From Niastella yeongjuensis (GTDB lineage Bacteria > Bacteroidota > Bacteroidia > Chitinophagales > Chitinophagaceae), in assembly GCF_900110245.1 (NCBI RefSeq), contig NZ_FOCZ01000002.1, positions 62,001 to 126,000 on the forward strand: DNA of 64,000 nt, in the 5' to 3' direction. Below the pieces are notes generated by a model. The model was given only the letters and a program-made list of their open reading frames with translations, was not told where the DNA came from and did no database searches. The stretch's first letter is position 1; each line of letters starts with the position of its first letter. The translations under genes and the position numbers were made by a program. Shown one piece after another: positions 35,626-43,854 of this stretch.

Positions 35626-37446
35626 CTACTGATTCCGGATTTTCCTCCTTTCCATGGTCGCCACATTATTCCCGGATGCAGCCCTTCTCAATTTAGCCAC
35701 TTCTGCCGACGCAACAAGGTCTTTTTCTTTATAGAACCGTCTGTTGATATAAGTGGCAATAGAAGCAATGGCATGGTCATCGAGCAGGCCGCCATGGGCC
35801 GGCATAATGCCGTTATAAGTTTTGCCATTCACTTTAATTGCTCCCTGCAGACCGTTCAATATTATTTTTATCAGTTGTTCTTTATTGCCGGCTATCCAGT
35901 CAGACCCGGCCAGGGGCGGATAGCGGTTGTTGTCACCCTTTCCATCCCGCTGGTGACAGCTGGCGCAAAAGCTGTTGTATAAGATCAGTCCATTCATTTC
36001 ACCGCCCAGTCCCAGGTTATCCTTTAGGGAATCGGGCGTTTTAATATAGGTCCGCGATTTGCGTTGTTCCATAGCCGCGAGTTGGGTGGAACCAAAAGAT
36101 TGTCGATCGCCCTTGTAGAGCACCCGCCATATTTTTCCTTTGTTTGATTCAGAAATGTACAGCGATCCGTCAGGTCCTTCCGCCAGTCCCATGGGCCGGT
36201 ATACGGCATCACTGGTATTGAATACGGTGTCGACGCCCGTAAAGCCATCGGCAAAAACTTCCCAGTCACCGGTTAGTTTTCCGTTTTCAAAAGGGACAAA
36301 ACAAACAATGTAACCCGCCTGTGGATAGGGCGAACGATCGGTAGAACCATGAAAGGCAATAAAGGCGCCCTTCTTATATCTTTCCGGGAATTGGTTGCCG
36401 GTATAAAAGAGCAGGTCCATAGGTGCCCAGTGACCGGGGAAACCCATTACCGGCACATCGAACTGACTGGCGCGGCCAATGGATCTGCCATCGCCGCCAT
36501 AACCCGGTTGTAAAATATTTTTTTTTAACATGTGGTCGTAGTACGCATAAGGCCATCCGAAATTAGCATGTTCAGTGACTTTCAACAACGGTTCAGAAGG
36601 AAGTACGGCCGCCTGCCAGGCCGAGTAAACCTGTGGATAGCGGGTGTGAAAATTATCCATGCCGTTCATGGCAACGTACAGACAATCATCCTGGGGGTTC
36701 CAGTCTATGGTCAGCACACTTCTGATACCGGTGGCATATTTATACCCATCCTGTTGGGTTTGCTTTAACTTGTCGGCATCGAAGCGCCAGATGCCGGCAT
36801 GTTTTTCCAGGTCGGGCGCGGGGTCCAACCCTTTGCCACCGGGTATCCCGGCCGGGCCAACGGTGTTGATGTCTTGTGCCGCATCCGTGGGCGCACCAAA
36901 AGGCACATAGATATGACCATGCCGGTCGAAAGCAAAAGGTTTGGCGGTATGCCAGTGTTTACGCAGGTCTTCATCGTCATCAATTAATATGGTATCGGTT
37001 GCCGGGTCGGGAAACAAAAGACCGGCTATCAGTTTATTCCGGAAGATATATTTTACGGTAGAAGTATATAAATACCCACCATGTACGGCCATGCCGGCAG
37101 GCAAACCGCCTTCATCTTTATAATTGCCAAAATAGGCAATGATGTCCGCCTTGCCATCTTTGTCGGCATCCCGCAGACCAACGGTTCCTCCGCTCCCATG
37201 CATTATGTCGTTATAAACTAATTTAACGTAGATGTCACCGTTGGAGTTAACGGTAAGGTGCCGGGCACGGCCCAGGCTATCGGCTACCACCACCGCTTCA
37301 AAATTGCCCGGCAGCAACAGCCCACCATTGTCCGGGTCGCCTGCAGGCAGGGACAATGGACCTTTGGGCGACTGGCAACAAACCAGCAAAACACCTATGC
37401 AAAACAATGGGTATGGCCAAAACCGGCGAATGATAAAGGAAGGCAT
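35626..37446 (-). CDS. PQQ-type sugar dehydrogenase (L-sorbosone dehydrogenase-like) fused to cytochrome c, lipoprotein
   Basis: A 606-residue lipoprotein. Signal peptide ends in a lipobox around LLVCCQS. Residues about 45-450 form a beta-propeller typical of glucose/sorbosone dehydrogenases (HLTVNSNGDIYVKL, YVPFGAPTDAAQDIN, GIRSVLTIDWNPQDDCLYVAMNGMDN, NFGWPYAYYD, RPMGLAEGPDGSLYISES). Residues about 495-585 are a class I cytochrome c with the haem site CASCHQRDGKG and a Met ligand in NGIMPAHGG. It would oxidise a sugar-like substrate in the periplasm and pass electrons to haem. The C-terminal basic tail after 585 is unusual. Confidence 0.88.
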   Translation of the reverse strand: MPSFIIRRFWPYPLFCIGVLLVCCQSPKGPLSLPAGDPDNGGLLLPGNFEAVVVADSLGRARHLTVNSNGDIYVKLVYNDIMHGSGGTVGLRDADKDGKADIIAYFGNYKDEGGLPAGMAVHGGYLYTSTVKYIFRNKLIAGLLFPDPATDTILIDDDEDLRKHWHTAKPFAFDRHGHIYVPFGAPTDAAQDINTVGPAGIPGGKGLDPAPDLEKHAGIWRFDADKLKQTQQDGYKYATGIRSVLTIDWNPQDDCLYVAMNGMDNFHTRYPQVYSAWQAAVLPSEPLLKVTEHANFGWPYAYYDHMLKKNILQPGYGGDGRSIGRASQFDVPVMGFPGHWAPMDLLFYTGNQFPERYKKGAFIAFHGSTDRSPYPQAGYIVCFVPFENGKLTGDWEVFADGFTGVDTVFNTSDAVYRPMGLAEGPDGSLYISESNKGKIWRVLYKGDRQSFGSTQLAAMEQRKSRTYIKTPDSLKDNLGLGGEMNGLILYNSFCASCHQRDGKGDNNRYPPLAGSDWIAGNKEQLIKIILNGLQGAIKVNGKTYNGIMPAHGGLLDDHAIASIATYINRRFYKEKDLVASAEVAKLRRAASGNNVATMERRKIRNQ

Positions 37447-37780
37447 AGCAGTTAGTTTAGTGAATAAAATGCCTTATCAGATCGTACACCATCTGACGGT
37501 TAGTATTACAGCAGGTTTTTGTGTGTTACAGCAGGGTGGAAAATAAAAACGACGTTCCCGTACTAATGAAGTGGGTTATTAAGTGTAGTTTGTAACTTAA
37601 ATTTATAAAATTTTTCCGCGTCCCCGGTTCCGGGACTTGCTTATTTTTTATCTTTAATGCTTTGACCACGACCTTGGCATCGATTAACCGTTAAACCTGT
37701 ATAATATTTGAATTATTTAATTTAAACAAAATGGCCGCCCGGCTGGTTATTGTTATTTTTATAACAATAAAACTTTAATT
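37447..37780. promoter_or_regulatory. divergent intergenic region with a perfect palindrome
   Basis: A 334-base gap between the minus-strand dehydrogenase gene and the plus-strand DinB gene with no gene visible. A perfect ten-base palindrome TTATTGTTAT-TTTT-ATAACAATAA occupies 37747-37770, ten bases before the DinB start codon. It overlaps TATTTTTA (37754-37761), a fair -7 element, so it could be an operator or an mRNA hairpin hiding the ribosome binding site. Confidence 0.45.
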
Positions 37781-38293
37781 ATGAATGATGTTGCTTTAAC
37801 CACCCACCCTACCAAAGAACTGTTTATTAAAATGGTGGTTGATGCCTGGAACCACTCTACTAACCAGGTTACAAAATTGTTTGATGAGCTGTCTGATGAA
37901 CAAATAAAGGCAGATGCTGCTCCCGGAAGAAACAGCGGTATTTATTTATTGGGCCATTTAACCGCCGTTACTGATAGAATGTTGCCATTATTAGATCTGG
38001 GCGAACGCTCCTATCCGCAGCTGGATAAACCATTTTTAGCCACTCCCGACAAATCAGGCCAGGAAATTCCCTCTGTACAGGAATTGAAACAATATTGGAA
38101 AGATGTAAATGCAAAACTGTCGGCTGGCATTGCCACCCTTGCACCCGACGATTGGTTTGCAAAACATACAGCTGTTTCTGCAGAAGAATTTGCCAAAGAA
38201 CCCCACCGCAATAAATTAAACCTGGTTATTAACAGAACCAATCACCAGAGCACGCATTATGGTCAGCTTATTTATCTGAAACCTAAAAATTAA
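37781..38293 (+). CDS. DinB-family protein
   Basis: A 170-residue DinB/YfiT-type helical bundle. Metal-ligand candidates are LLGHLTAVTDRML in helix 2 and NHQSTHYGQLIYL in the last helix, matching the three-His pattern. DUF1572-like features (KLFDELSDEQIKADAAPGRNSGIYLLGHL) are recognisable. It differs strongly from the other DinB protein at 33218, so the two are not a recent duplication. Role unknown. It is preceded by the palindrome at 37747 and followed by pirin after 69 bases. Confidence 0.87.
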   Translation: MNDVALTTHPTKELFIKMVVDAWNHSTNQVTKLFDELSDEQIKADAAPGRNSGIYLLGHLTAVTDRMLPLLDLGERSYPQLDKPFLATPDKSGQEIPSVQELKQYWKDVNAKLSAGIATLAPDDWFAKHTAVSAEEFAKEPHRNKLNLVINRTNHQSTHYGQLIYLKPKN

Positions 38294-38362
38294 GAATACC
38301 TTTATCGGCTGAAAGGAGTGAGGGCTGTTATTTTACCGGCAGACAAATAATGACTACGACAG

Positions 38363-39217
38363 ATGAAAAAGAAGATTGATCACATACTGTACGCCCGCGA
38401 AAAGAATATCACTGAGGACGAAACCGTGCGGCAATCCCTGCCCCATAAAGATTTTCGCTTTGCCAATCCATTTATAGTTATACATCATGGCGGCCCATAT
38501 ACCTTCCAGCCCGGGCAGCATGCTAGACTACAACCGCATCCGCACCGGGGTTTTAGTCCATACACATTTATGTTGCAGGGCGAAGGCTTTCACCGTGACA
38601 ATGCCGGCAATGATGAAATAATAAAAGAAGGCGGGGTGCAATGGATGTTTGCCGGTAGTGGTATCTTGCACAGCGAAGGGCCCACCAATGAATTATTGGC
38701 AAAAGGAGGCGTACAGGAGCTCATTCAACTTTGGATAAATGTGCCCCAGGCCAATAAATGGGACAAGCCATTTTACCAGGCAGCCACTGCCAATCAGCTG
38801 CCCCGGGTAATCGATCAGCCGGGAGTACAGTTCAGGCTGGCCAGTGGTGACTATAACGGTCACACCGGGCCCATTCAAAATTTTACGCCCATTATCTCCA
38901 TGATCGGGGAAATAGAAGCTGGCAAAGAAATTGAATTGAATGCCACACCCGATTACTGGACCCTGCTGTATGTGGTAAAAGGAAAAGTAGTGGTAAATGA
39001 CCAGCCGGTAGACATGCATAACCTGGTAGTATTTAATAAAGCAGCCGGGAATATTATAGTGTCAGCCACTGAAAATGCCCAGGTGTTATTTTTAAGCGCT
39101 GAACCGATTGAAGAACCCATAGCCGCCAAAGATAATTTTGTAATGAACACGGCCGAAGAAATAGAACAGGCTATGAACGATTACAAAAACGGAAAGTTTG
39201 GAAGTTTAAGCTATTAA
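38363..39217 (+). CDS. pirin-family bicupin protein
   Basis: A 284-residue cupin of the pirin family. The N-terminal cupin contains NPFIVIHHGGPYTFQPGQHARLQPHPHRGFSPYTFMLQGEGFHRD with the metal ligands His, His, His and Glu (HPHRGF and further His), and GGVQWMFAGSGILHSEGP. The C-terminal half is the degenerate second cupin (YVVKGKVVVNDQPVDMHNLVVFN). Bacterial pirins can act as quercetinases or redox sensors. The Dps gene begins 12 bases downstream, which suggests a stress-linked pair. Confidence 0.9.
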   Translation: MKKKIDHILYAREKNITEDETVRQSLPHKDFRFANPFIVIHHGGPYTFQPGQHARLQPHPHRGFSPYTFMLQGEGFHRDNAGNDEIIKEGGVQWMFAGSGILHSEGPTNELLAKGGVQELIQLWINVPQANKWDKPFYQAATANQLPRVIDQPGVQFRLASGDYNGHTGPIQNFTPIISMIGEIEAGKEIELNATPDYWTLLYVVKGKVVVNDQPVDMHNLVVFNKAAGNIIVSATENAQVLFLSAEPIEEPIAAKDNFVMNTAEEIEQAMNDYKNGKFGSLSY

Positions 39218-39229
39218 ACAACATTACAT

Positions 39230-39703
39230 ATGCAACCTAACATTGGTATCAAACCGGAAAATCTAACCGCTGTAGCGCACCTTTTGAATGGTTTACTGGC
39301 AGATGAATTTTTGCTGTATACCAAAACGCGTAATGCCCACTGGAATGTAGAAGGCCCCGATTTCCACGACAAACACAAATTCTTTGAAGGCCAGTATGAG
39401 GCACTGGATGAGATCATGGATTCAGTAGCTGAACGCATTCGTAAACTCGGGCACTATGCACCTGGTACATTAAAAGATTTTTTAAAGCTCACACACCTCA
39501 CAGAACAGAGCCGCGAAAAAAACGACAGCCTCGGTTATATTCGCGAGTTGCTGGAGGATCATGAAGGCATCATCGTGTCTATGCGGGAAAACATCGACCG
39601 TATTGCCAATGAATATAAAGATGCTGGTACCAGCGACTTTCTTACCGGCTTAATGGAAGAGCATGAAACAATGGCCTGGATGTTAAGGTCACACTTCCGG
39701 TAA
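39230..39703 (+). CDS. dps: Dps-family ferritin-like DNA-protection protein
   Basis: A 157-residue Dps monomer. The ferroxidase-site residues are visible in KTRNAHWNVEGPDFHDKHKFFEGQYEALDEIMDSVAERIRKLG, with the intersubunit His, Asp and Glu ligands. Later helices follow (DHEGIIVSMRENIDRIANEYKDAGTSDFLTGLMEEHETMAWMLRSHF). Twelve such subunits form a shell that oxidises iron and sequesters it, protecting DNA under oxidative stress. It lies 12 bases after the pirin gene and ends in a strong terminator. Confidence 0.94.
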   Translation: MQPNIGIKPENLTAVAHLLNGLLADEFLLYTKTRNAHWNVEGPDFHDKHKFFEGQYEALDEIMDSVAERIRKLGHYAPGTLKDFLKLTHLTEQSREKNDSLGYIRELLEDHEGIIVSMRENIDRIANEYKDAGTSDFLTGLMEEHETMAWMLRSHFR

Positions 39704-39726
39704 TTGGAATTATAATAGTTGACAAT

Positions 39727-39768
39727 AAAAAAGCCTCCGCCCGGATCATGCCGGCAGGAGGCTTTTTG
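39727..39768. terminator. bidirectional terminator
   Basis: AAAAGCCTCC (39729-39738) pairs with GGAGGCTTTT (39757-39766) and an inner CCGG/CCGG pairing extends the stem, with an A-run on the left and a T-run on the right. It separates the convergent Dps and hypothetical-lipoprotein genes. Confidence 0.9.
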
Positions 39769-39792
39769 TTTTAAGACAGGTTATGATAGCAA

Positions 39793-41067
39793 TTAATCAT
39801 AATCAGATACCCGCACTGCAAATACACAACGGTTATCGGTGCCGTACTTCACTGTTTCATACTCCGTTAAATTCCACAAATAACCGGTGCTTGTTTCATA
39901 GTATAAGTCTTCAGCGCCATGTGGCCAGCGATAGCGAACCCCGGCAGCTGCGCCATCATTGTACCGCGTGAGGCGGGCCGTTGAACCTTCATAACTGCTG
40001 TTACCGGTAGTGCTCATAAATGTTTTGGTGCCCGCGCGGTACACACCCTGAATGCCATTCACATTGGTATTGTCATTATCGATAGGCGTAATTACTTCCG
40101 GGGCCGGACTGGTAACAATTTGTCCGGAAGCATTTAAATGGAAACCATATGCTTTGGGAACGGTGGTTTCATCGGCAGTAATGTATTGCGCCGTCCAGAG
40201 CATAATATCAGAAGTCGTAGTGCCGGTACCTGTTTCTATACAGCTGAATGGCGATGCATTGGTGATCTTGTAATAACCGGTTTGGGGCAGGATATAGGCA
40301 TAGTTAAATGCTTTCAACGTACCATCTGTTTCTTTACCGCAGCGTGTTTCGCCATCATCGCCTGCAGCGGATACAAATTTAGTAACATCAAATACGCGGA
40401 TACCCAGTTTGGTATCGGCTACATACACCTTGGTGCCGTAGCAGGCTATGCCACCACCATGAATGGTTACGGGGATGTATGAATCCAGCTGGGTGTAGGG
40501 GTTAGATGCTTTGTACAATGCGCTGTTGGTCATATTGGCTTTATTCTGCACCAACAGAATATGGCGATAAGTGATGTTGCTCATGCTGGTGATATCAACC
40601 AGGGAAACACGCACCCCCTTGTGTTGGTTATTTACACCGGCAATATCATCGGGCCCAATGCCATACCACGTGATCAGTAAATAGTTCTTTGAACCGTACG
40701 TAAAACCGGTAATGCCTTGCGGACGCCATTCGGTAGTGCCTTCGTCGCCATCATTCCATTTAAAACCTTTTACCTGGTTGGCGGCGGGGATGTTAAATCC
40801 ATAAACACCGGTATAACCGCTGCTGGTGCCCACGCGGTTAAGGCTTAACTGGTTGGGTGTTTTATAACCGTAGGAAGAAAGGCTGCTGACAAAACTGCTT
40901 TCATCGGTATAGGTAACCGTTACATTGGCAGCTACGGCGTTTTCAACCGCAACCCGGCCATCTTTGTTGGTAGTTGATTCGTTGGCAGGTGTTGGCTGTG
41001 TTTGTTTGGCACAGGCAAACAACGTCGTTGCTGCCAGGGCAGCAATACAATAAATACGTAAATTCAC
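39793..41067 (-). CDS. hypothetical lipoprotein, beta-propeller-like
   Basis: A 424-residue lipoprotein starting at a GTG. The signal peptide ends in a lipobox LFAC with Cys19. The mature protein has repeated strand-turn-strand segments such as VKGFKWNDGDEGTTEWRPQGITGF, YLLITWYGI, RVSLVDITS, GGGIACYGTKVYVADTKLGIRVFDVTKF and CIETGTGTTTSDIMLWTAQY, which resemble a propeller such as those reporting daily or environmental values. I do not recognise a specific family. It faces the Dps gene and is divergent from the MoxR/VWA operon. Confidence 0.72.
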   Translation of the reverse strand: MNLRIYCIAALAATTLFACAKQTQPTPANESTTNKDGRVAVENAVAANVTVTYTDESSFVSSLSSYGYKTPNQLSLNRVGTSSGYTGVYGFNIPAANQVKGFKWNDGDEGTTEWRPQGITGFTYGSKNYLLITWYGIGPDDIAGVNNQHKGVRVSLVDITSMSNITYRHILLVQNKANMTNSALYKASNPYTQLDSYIPVTIHGGGIACYGTKVYVADTKLGIRVFDVTKFVSAAGDDGETRCGKETDGTLKAFNYAYILPQTGYYKITNASPFSCIETGTGTTTSDIMLWTAQYITADETTVPKAYGFHLNASGQIVTSPAPEVITPIDNDNTNVNGIQGVYRAGTKTFMSTTGNSSYEGSTARLTRYNDGAAAGVRYRWPHGAEDLYYETSTGYLWNLTEYETVKYGTDNRCVFAVRVSDYD

Positions 41068-41354
41068 AGGATTGTTTTTAGGTTAAATAAATATTGTTTT
41101 GATTAGTTCGAACTATAGTTATTGACTCAGCGAGTGTGAAAAAGGTACTAGCGGTAATGCGGCTTTATTTTTCAACAACATGAGCCTGAGCAGTGTAGTT
41201 GAGCGGAATGTTAAGTGTGTGTAAAGCTTTTGATATCCGGATGCGATAGATTCAAAAAAAATGTAACATATGCATTGGTGAGGGCGGAAGATATTTTTAA
41301 AAACAATGCGTAGGTTTACTTCCAGTCTTCATAATCGCTGCGTATTTTGGCGCT
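41068..41354. promoter_or_regulatory. upstream region of the MoxR/VWA operon
   Basis: A 287-base divergent intergenic region that should hold the promoters of the minus-strand lipoprotein gene and the ten-gene operon. A perfect 12-base palindrome TAGTTCGAACTA occupies 41104-41115, about 37 bases from the lipoprotein start. On the plus strand no exact TAnnTTTG is close to the GTG start; TATTTTGG at 41343-41350 is a near match. No gene is seen. Confidence 0.4.
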
Positions 41355-41972
41355 GTGGAATTAGAACAATTTATACAGGACATTATTCAGCAGGGAAAGG
41401 TTATTGTGGCAGGTGCGGTAGTACCATTTACCGGGGAAGATATACAACAGGCAACACAACGCCTGCGCGAATATTACGAACAACAGTTACCCGAACTAAC
41501 CGGCCGGGTACCGGCATTTGAACCAGAAGCGGCCGTATGGGCAGCTGTTTATTTGTATCGTGCAGCCCAGCTGACTGTGCTGCGCGCACTGGATGAAGAT
41601 GCCGTAAACGGATTACTCACTCCTTTTACCGGTGCTGTTTCACCCGGAACCATTTTATCAGTTGATATAAGTTTTCGCCATTTGCCCAATCTGGTGAAGG
41701 TGGCCAAAGGCCTGTCGCCTGAAGACGCGCTGGTAAAACAAATACAGGCTGCCGCCGTTCAATGGCCGTTCTCTTCAGTTGGAATGAAGGTGGAAAAGGA
41801 AGTGAATATTGACGTGATCATGCACGATACCTGTTTACGCAGAGCCTACATTGACAGGATCATCGACACGCGTGACAAGAACAGGTGTAACAATGAATTG
41901 GTAAATGAATATATAAAGGAAGCATTGGGCGATCATGGCCAGTTATTATGGCCTGGTTGGCAACCCCAATAA
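41355..41972 (+). CDS. first protein of the MoxR/VWA operon (bpX-type, unknown function)
   Basis: A 205-residue protein starting at a GTG. It is mostly helical, opens LEQFIQDIIQQGKVIVAGAVVPFTGEDIQQATQRL and ends with a helix and a Trp-rich tail (HGQLLWPGWQPQ). No enzymatic motif is visible. Proteins of this size and composition begin the MoxR-vWA-beta-propeller modules that I recall carrying the bpX0-bpX6 Pfam names; assigning a specific bpX family would need a profile search. The MoxR gene follows after 14 bases. The GTG start could also reduce expression relative to downstream genes. Confidence 0.7.
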   Translation: MELEQFIQDIIQQGKVIVAGAVVPFTGEDIQQATQRLREYYEQQLPELTGRVPAFEPEAAVWAAVYLYRAAQLTVLRALDEDAVNGLLTPFTGAVSPGTILSVDISFRHLPNLVKVAKGLSPEDALVKQIQAAAVQWPFSSVGMKVEKEVNIDVIMHDTCLRRAYIDRIIDTRDKNRCNNELVNEYIKEALGDHGQLLWPGWQPQ

Positions 41973-41986
41973 AAAGAAACGTACTC

Positions 41987-43141
41987 ATGGAAAACAAAAC
42001 TGCTATCGATTTTCAGTTAATCGATAAAGTGAATGCGGTGCTGCAGCACATTAAAAGCACCTTCGTTGGTAAAGATGATATTATTGACCTGATGGGAATT
42101 TGCCTGGCCGGTCGCGAAAACCTGTTTTTGCTGGGGCCGCCCGGCACCGCCAAAAGCGCCCTGGTGCGCGAACTGGCGAGGTTGTTACAGGGTAAAACAT
42201 TCGAATACCTGCTTACCCGGTTTACCGAACCCAATGAATTGTTTGGCCCGTTCGATATCCGGCGGTTGCGCGATGGTGACCTGGTAACCAATACCGAGGG
42301 TATGCTGCCCGAAGCGCATTTGATATTTCTGGATGAATTGCTGAATGCCAATAGCGCTATTCTGAATAGTTTGCTGATGGTTTTAAATGAACGCATCTTC
42401 CGGCGCGGCCGCGAAACAAAGCACTTACCTGCTTTGATGATCGTAGGCGCCAGCAACCACCTGCCCGAAGAAGAAGCATTACAGGCTTTGTTCGATCGCT
42501 TTTTGATCAGGGTACGCTGTGATTATGTTGATCCGCATCACCTGAACGATGTGCTGGATGCCGGCTGGTTACTGGAACAAAAGAAAACTGGCGATGCTCC
42601 TGGTATAGAAACCGAAGAGGTGCGTCAGCTGCAAAGTTTCATTCCCCTGGTTGATATGCAGGAGATCCGCCCCTATTACATCGAGCTCATTGAGAAATTG
42701 CGCAATGCCGGTGTACAGGTGAGTGACCGGCGTGCCGTAAAACTGCAACGGCTGATTGCCGCCAGCGCTGTGTTGTGCAAGCGAACAAAGGCTTATCGAA
42801 GTGATATGTGGGTGATGCGGTACATCTGGGATACCGATGAACAGCGGGAGGTAATTACCGGTATTGTAAATGCCGAACTGGAAGAAGAAAAAGAACAGGA
42901 ACAAGTGCATCCAAGAGCAACCATCAATAGCATGCCCAATGCAGATGATATTTATAAAGAAGTAATGCAAATGACCGAACAATGGAATAATTCCGCAACT
43001 ACGCGGGCAGAACGTTCGGTTATAAAAGACAGGCTGCGCTATCTGAATGGCCGTTGTGAATGGATCAGTAATGCAGATCAGAAGAACTATGTACTAAAAC
43101 CTATTGATGCGCTCTGGCAAAAAATAATGCATGCCGAATGA
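41987..43141 (+). CDS. MoxR-family AAA+ ATPase (first module)
   Basis: A 384-residue ATPase of the MoxR/RavA branch. Walker A is GPPGTAKS (residues 50-57), Walker B is LIFLDELLNANSAILN, sensor 1 is VGASNHL and an arginine finger is plausible in LQALFDRFLIRV. The C-terminal extension has an acidic stretch (EEEKEQEQ) and helical segments. MoxR proteins form hexamers that remodel VWA-domain partners. ATG 41987 is chosen; the frame opens 13 codons earlier inside the previous gene. It overlaps the next gene by four bases (ATGA), indicating translational coupling. Confidence 0.92.
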   Translation: MENKTAIDFQLIDKVNAVLQHIKSTFVGKDDIIDLMGICLAGRENLFLLGPPGTAKSALVRELARLLQGKTFEYLLTRFTEPNELFGPFDIRRLRDGDLVTNTEGMLPEAHLIFLDELLNANSAILNSLLMVLNERIFRRGRETKHLPALMIVGASNHLPEEEALQALFDRFLIRVRCDYVDPHHLNDVLDAGWLLEQKKTGDAPGIETEEVRQLQSFIPLVDMQEIRPYYIELIEKLRNAGVQVSDRRAVKLQRLIAASAVLCKRTKAYRSDMWVMRYIWDTDEQREVITGIVNAELEEEKEQEQVHPRATINSMPNADDIYKEVMQMTEQWNNSATTRAERSVIKDRLRYLNGRCEWISNADQKNYVLKPIDALWQKIMHAE

Positions 43142-43854
43142 TAGAGTTGATTATAGTATTGTCGATAACGGATAAAGCAGCGCTGGGTGCAGTACGCTGC
43201 CTGCCTGGTTTAAAGGCAGCTGAAAAAGAGGCATTCATTTGGGTACGCGGCATTCCCATGGATGAAACAATAGACCTGCGCATCCGGCAGTTGCCCGGTT
43301 TACATACCTATACCCTGGATGAGGACGGTAATTTATTTCCACCGCGGGGGCTTACTCCGGTAGGGAAATTACAGTCCATGAACTGGGCGCCGGTATCGGA
43401 TTATATCAAGGTAACACTGCCGGTATCTGCCCTGCCTGGTAAAATAAACCGGCAAATGGCTGTACAATTGGTGCCTTCGCAACAATTACAAAAAGGCAAT
43501 GCCCTGCTCACCGATCTAACTGCCTGGAAGGCGTATGGAGAAACAGCGCCGCTGGTGCGTTTGCAACAAACCCGCTTTGCTGTATCTGAAGAAAATAAGG
43601 TGTTGGTGATGGGAGATCTATTGCCGGCTCTGCCGGGAAAAGAATACGTGTTGCTGAACGATTTGCTGATACCGTGTGGGTATGAATTTGATCCACCGGT
43701 GATAAGCAGTTTGATCGCTTCACAATTCAGTCCCGATAACGATTCCATATTGTTGTTTGATATAGATAGTACCTGGGAGGAAATTCCCAAAGATGCGTTT
43801 GTGCAATCAACCCGCAGTGCTATTCGCTTAACAAAGGGGGGAAACGATGGATAA
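43138..43854 (+). CDS. small protein of the MoxR/VWA module (bpX-type)
   Basis: A 238-residue protein with no recognisable enzyme motif, starting ELIIVLSITDKAALGAVRCLPGLKAAEKEAFIWVRGIP and alternating strand/helix throughout. It has a segment YVLLNDLLIPCGYEFDPPVISSLI and ends in DIDSTWEEIPKDAFVQSTRSAIRLT. The four-base overlap with MoxR and eight-base overlap with the vWA-propeller gene make it an obligate part of the operon. From memory, the eLife analysis of MoxR-vWA-beta-propeller systems names such proteins as bpX domains; I cannot assign the exact type. Confidence 0.7.
   Translation: MIELIIVLSITDKAALGAVRCLPGLKAAEKEAFIWVRGIPMDETIDLRIRQLPGLHTYTLDEDGNLFPPRGLTPVGKLQSMNWAPVSDYIKVTLPVSALPGKINRQMAVQLVPSQQLQKGNALLTDLTAWKAYGETAPLVRLQQTRFAVSEENKVLVMGDLLPALPGKEYVLLNDLLIPCGYEFDPPVISSLIASQFSPDNDSILLFDIDSTWEEIPKDAFVQSTRSAIRLTKGGNDG

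Noticed and set aside
33218-38293. The two DinB genes as a duplication
   Set aside because: Their sequences share only the His pattern and general fold; they look like separate family members.
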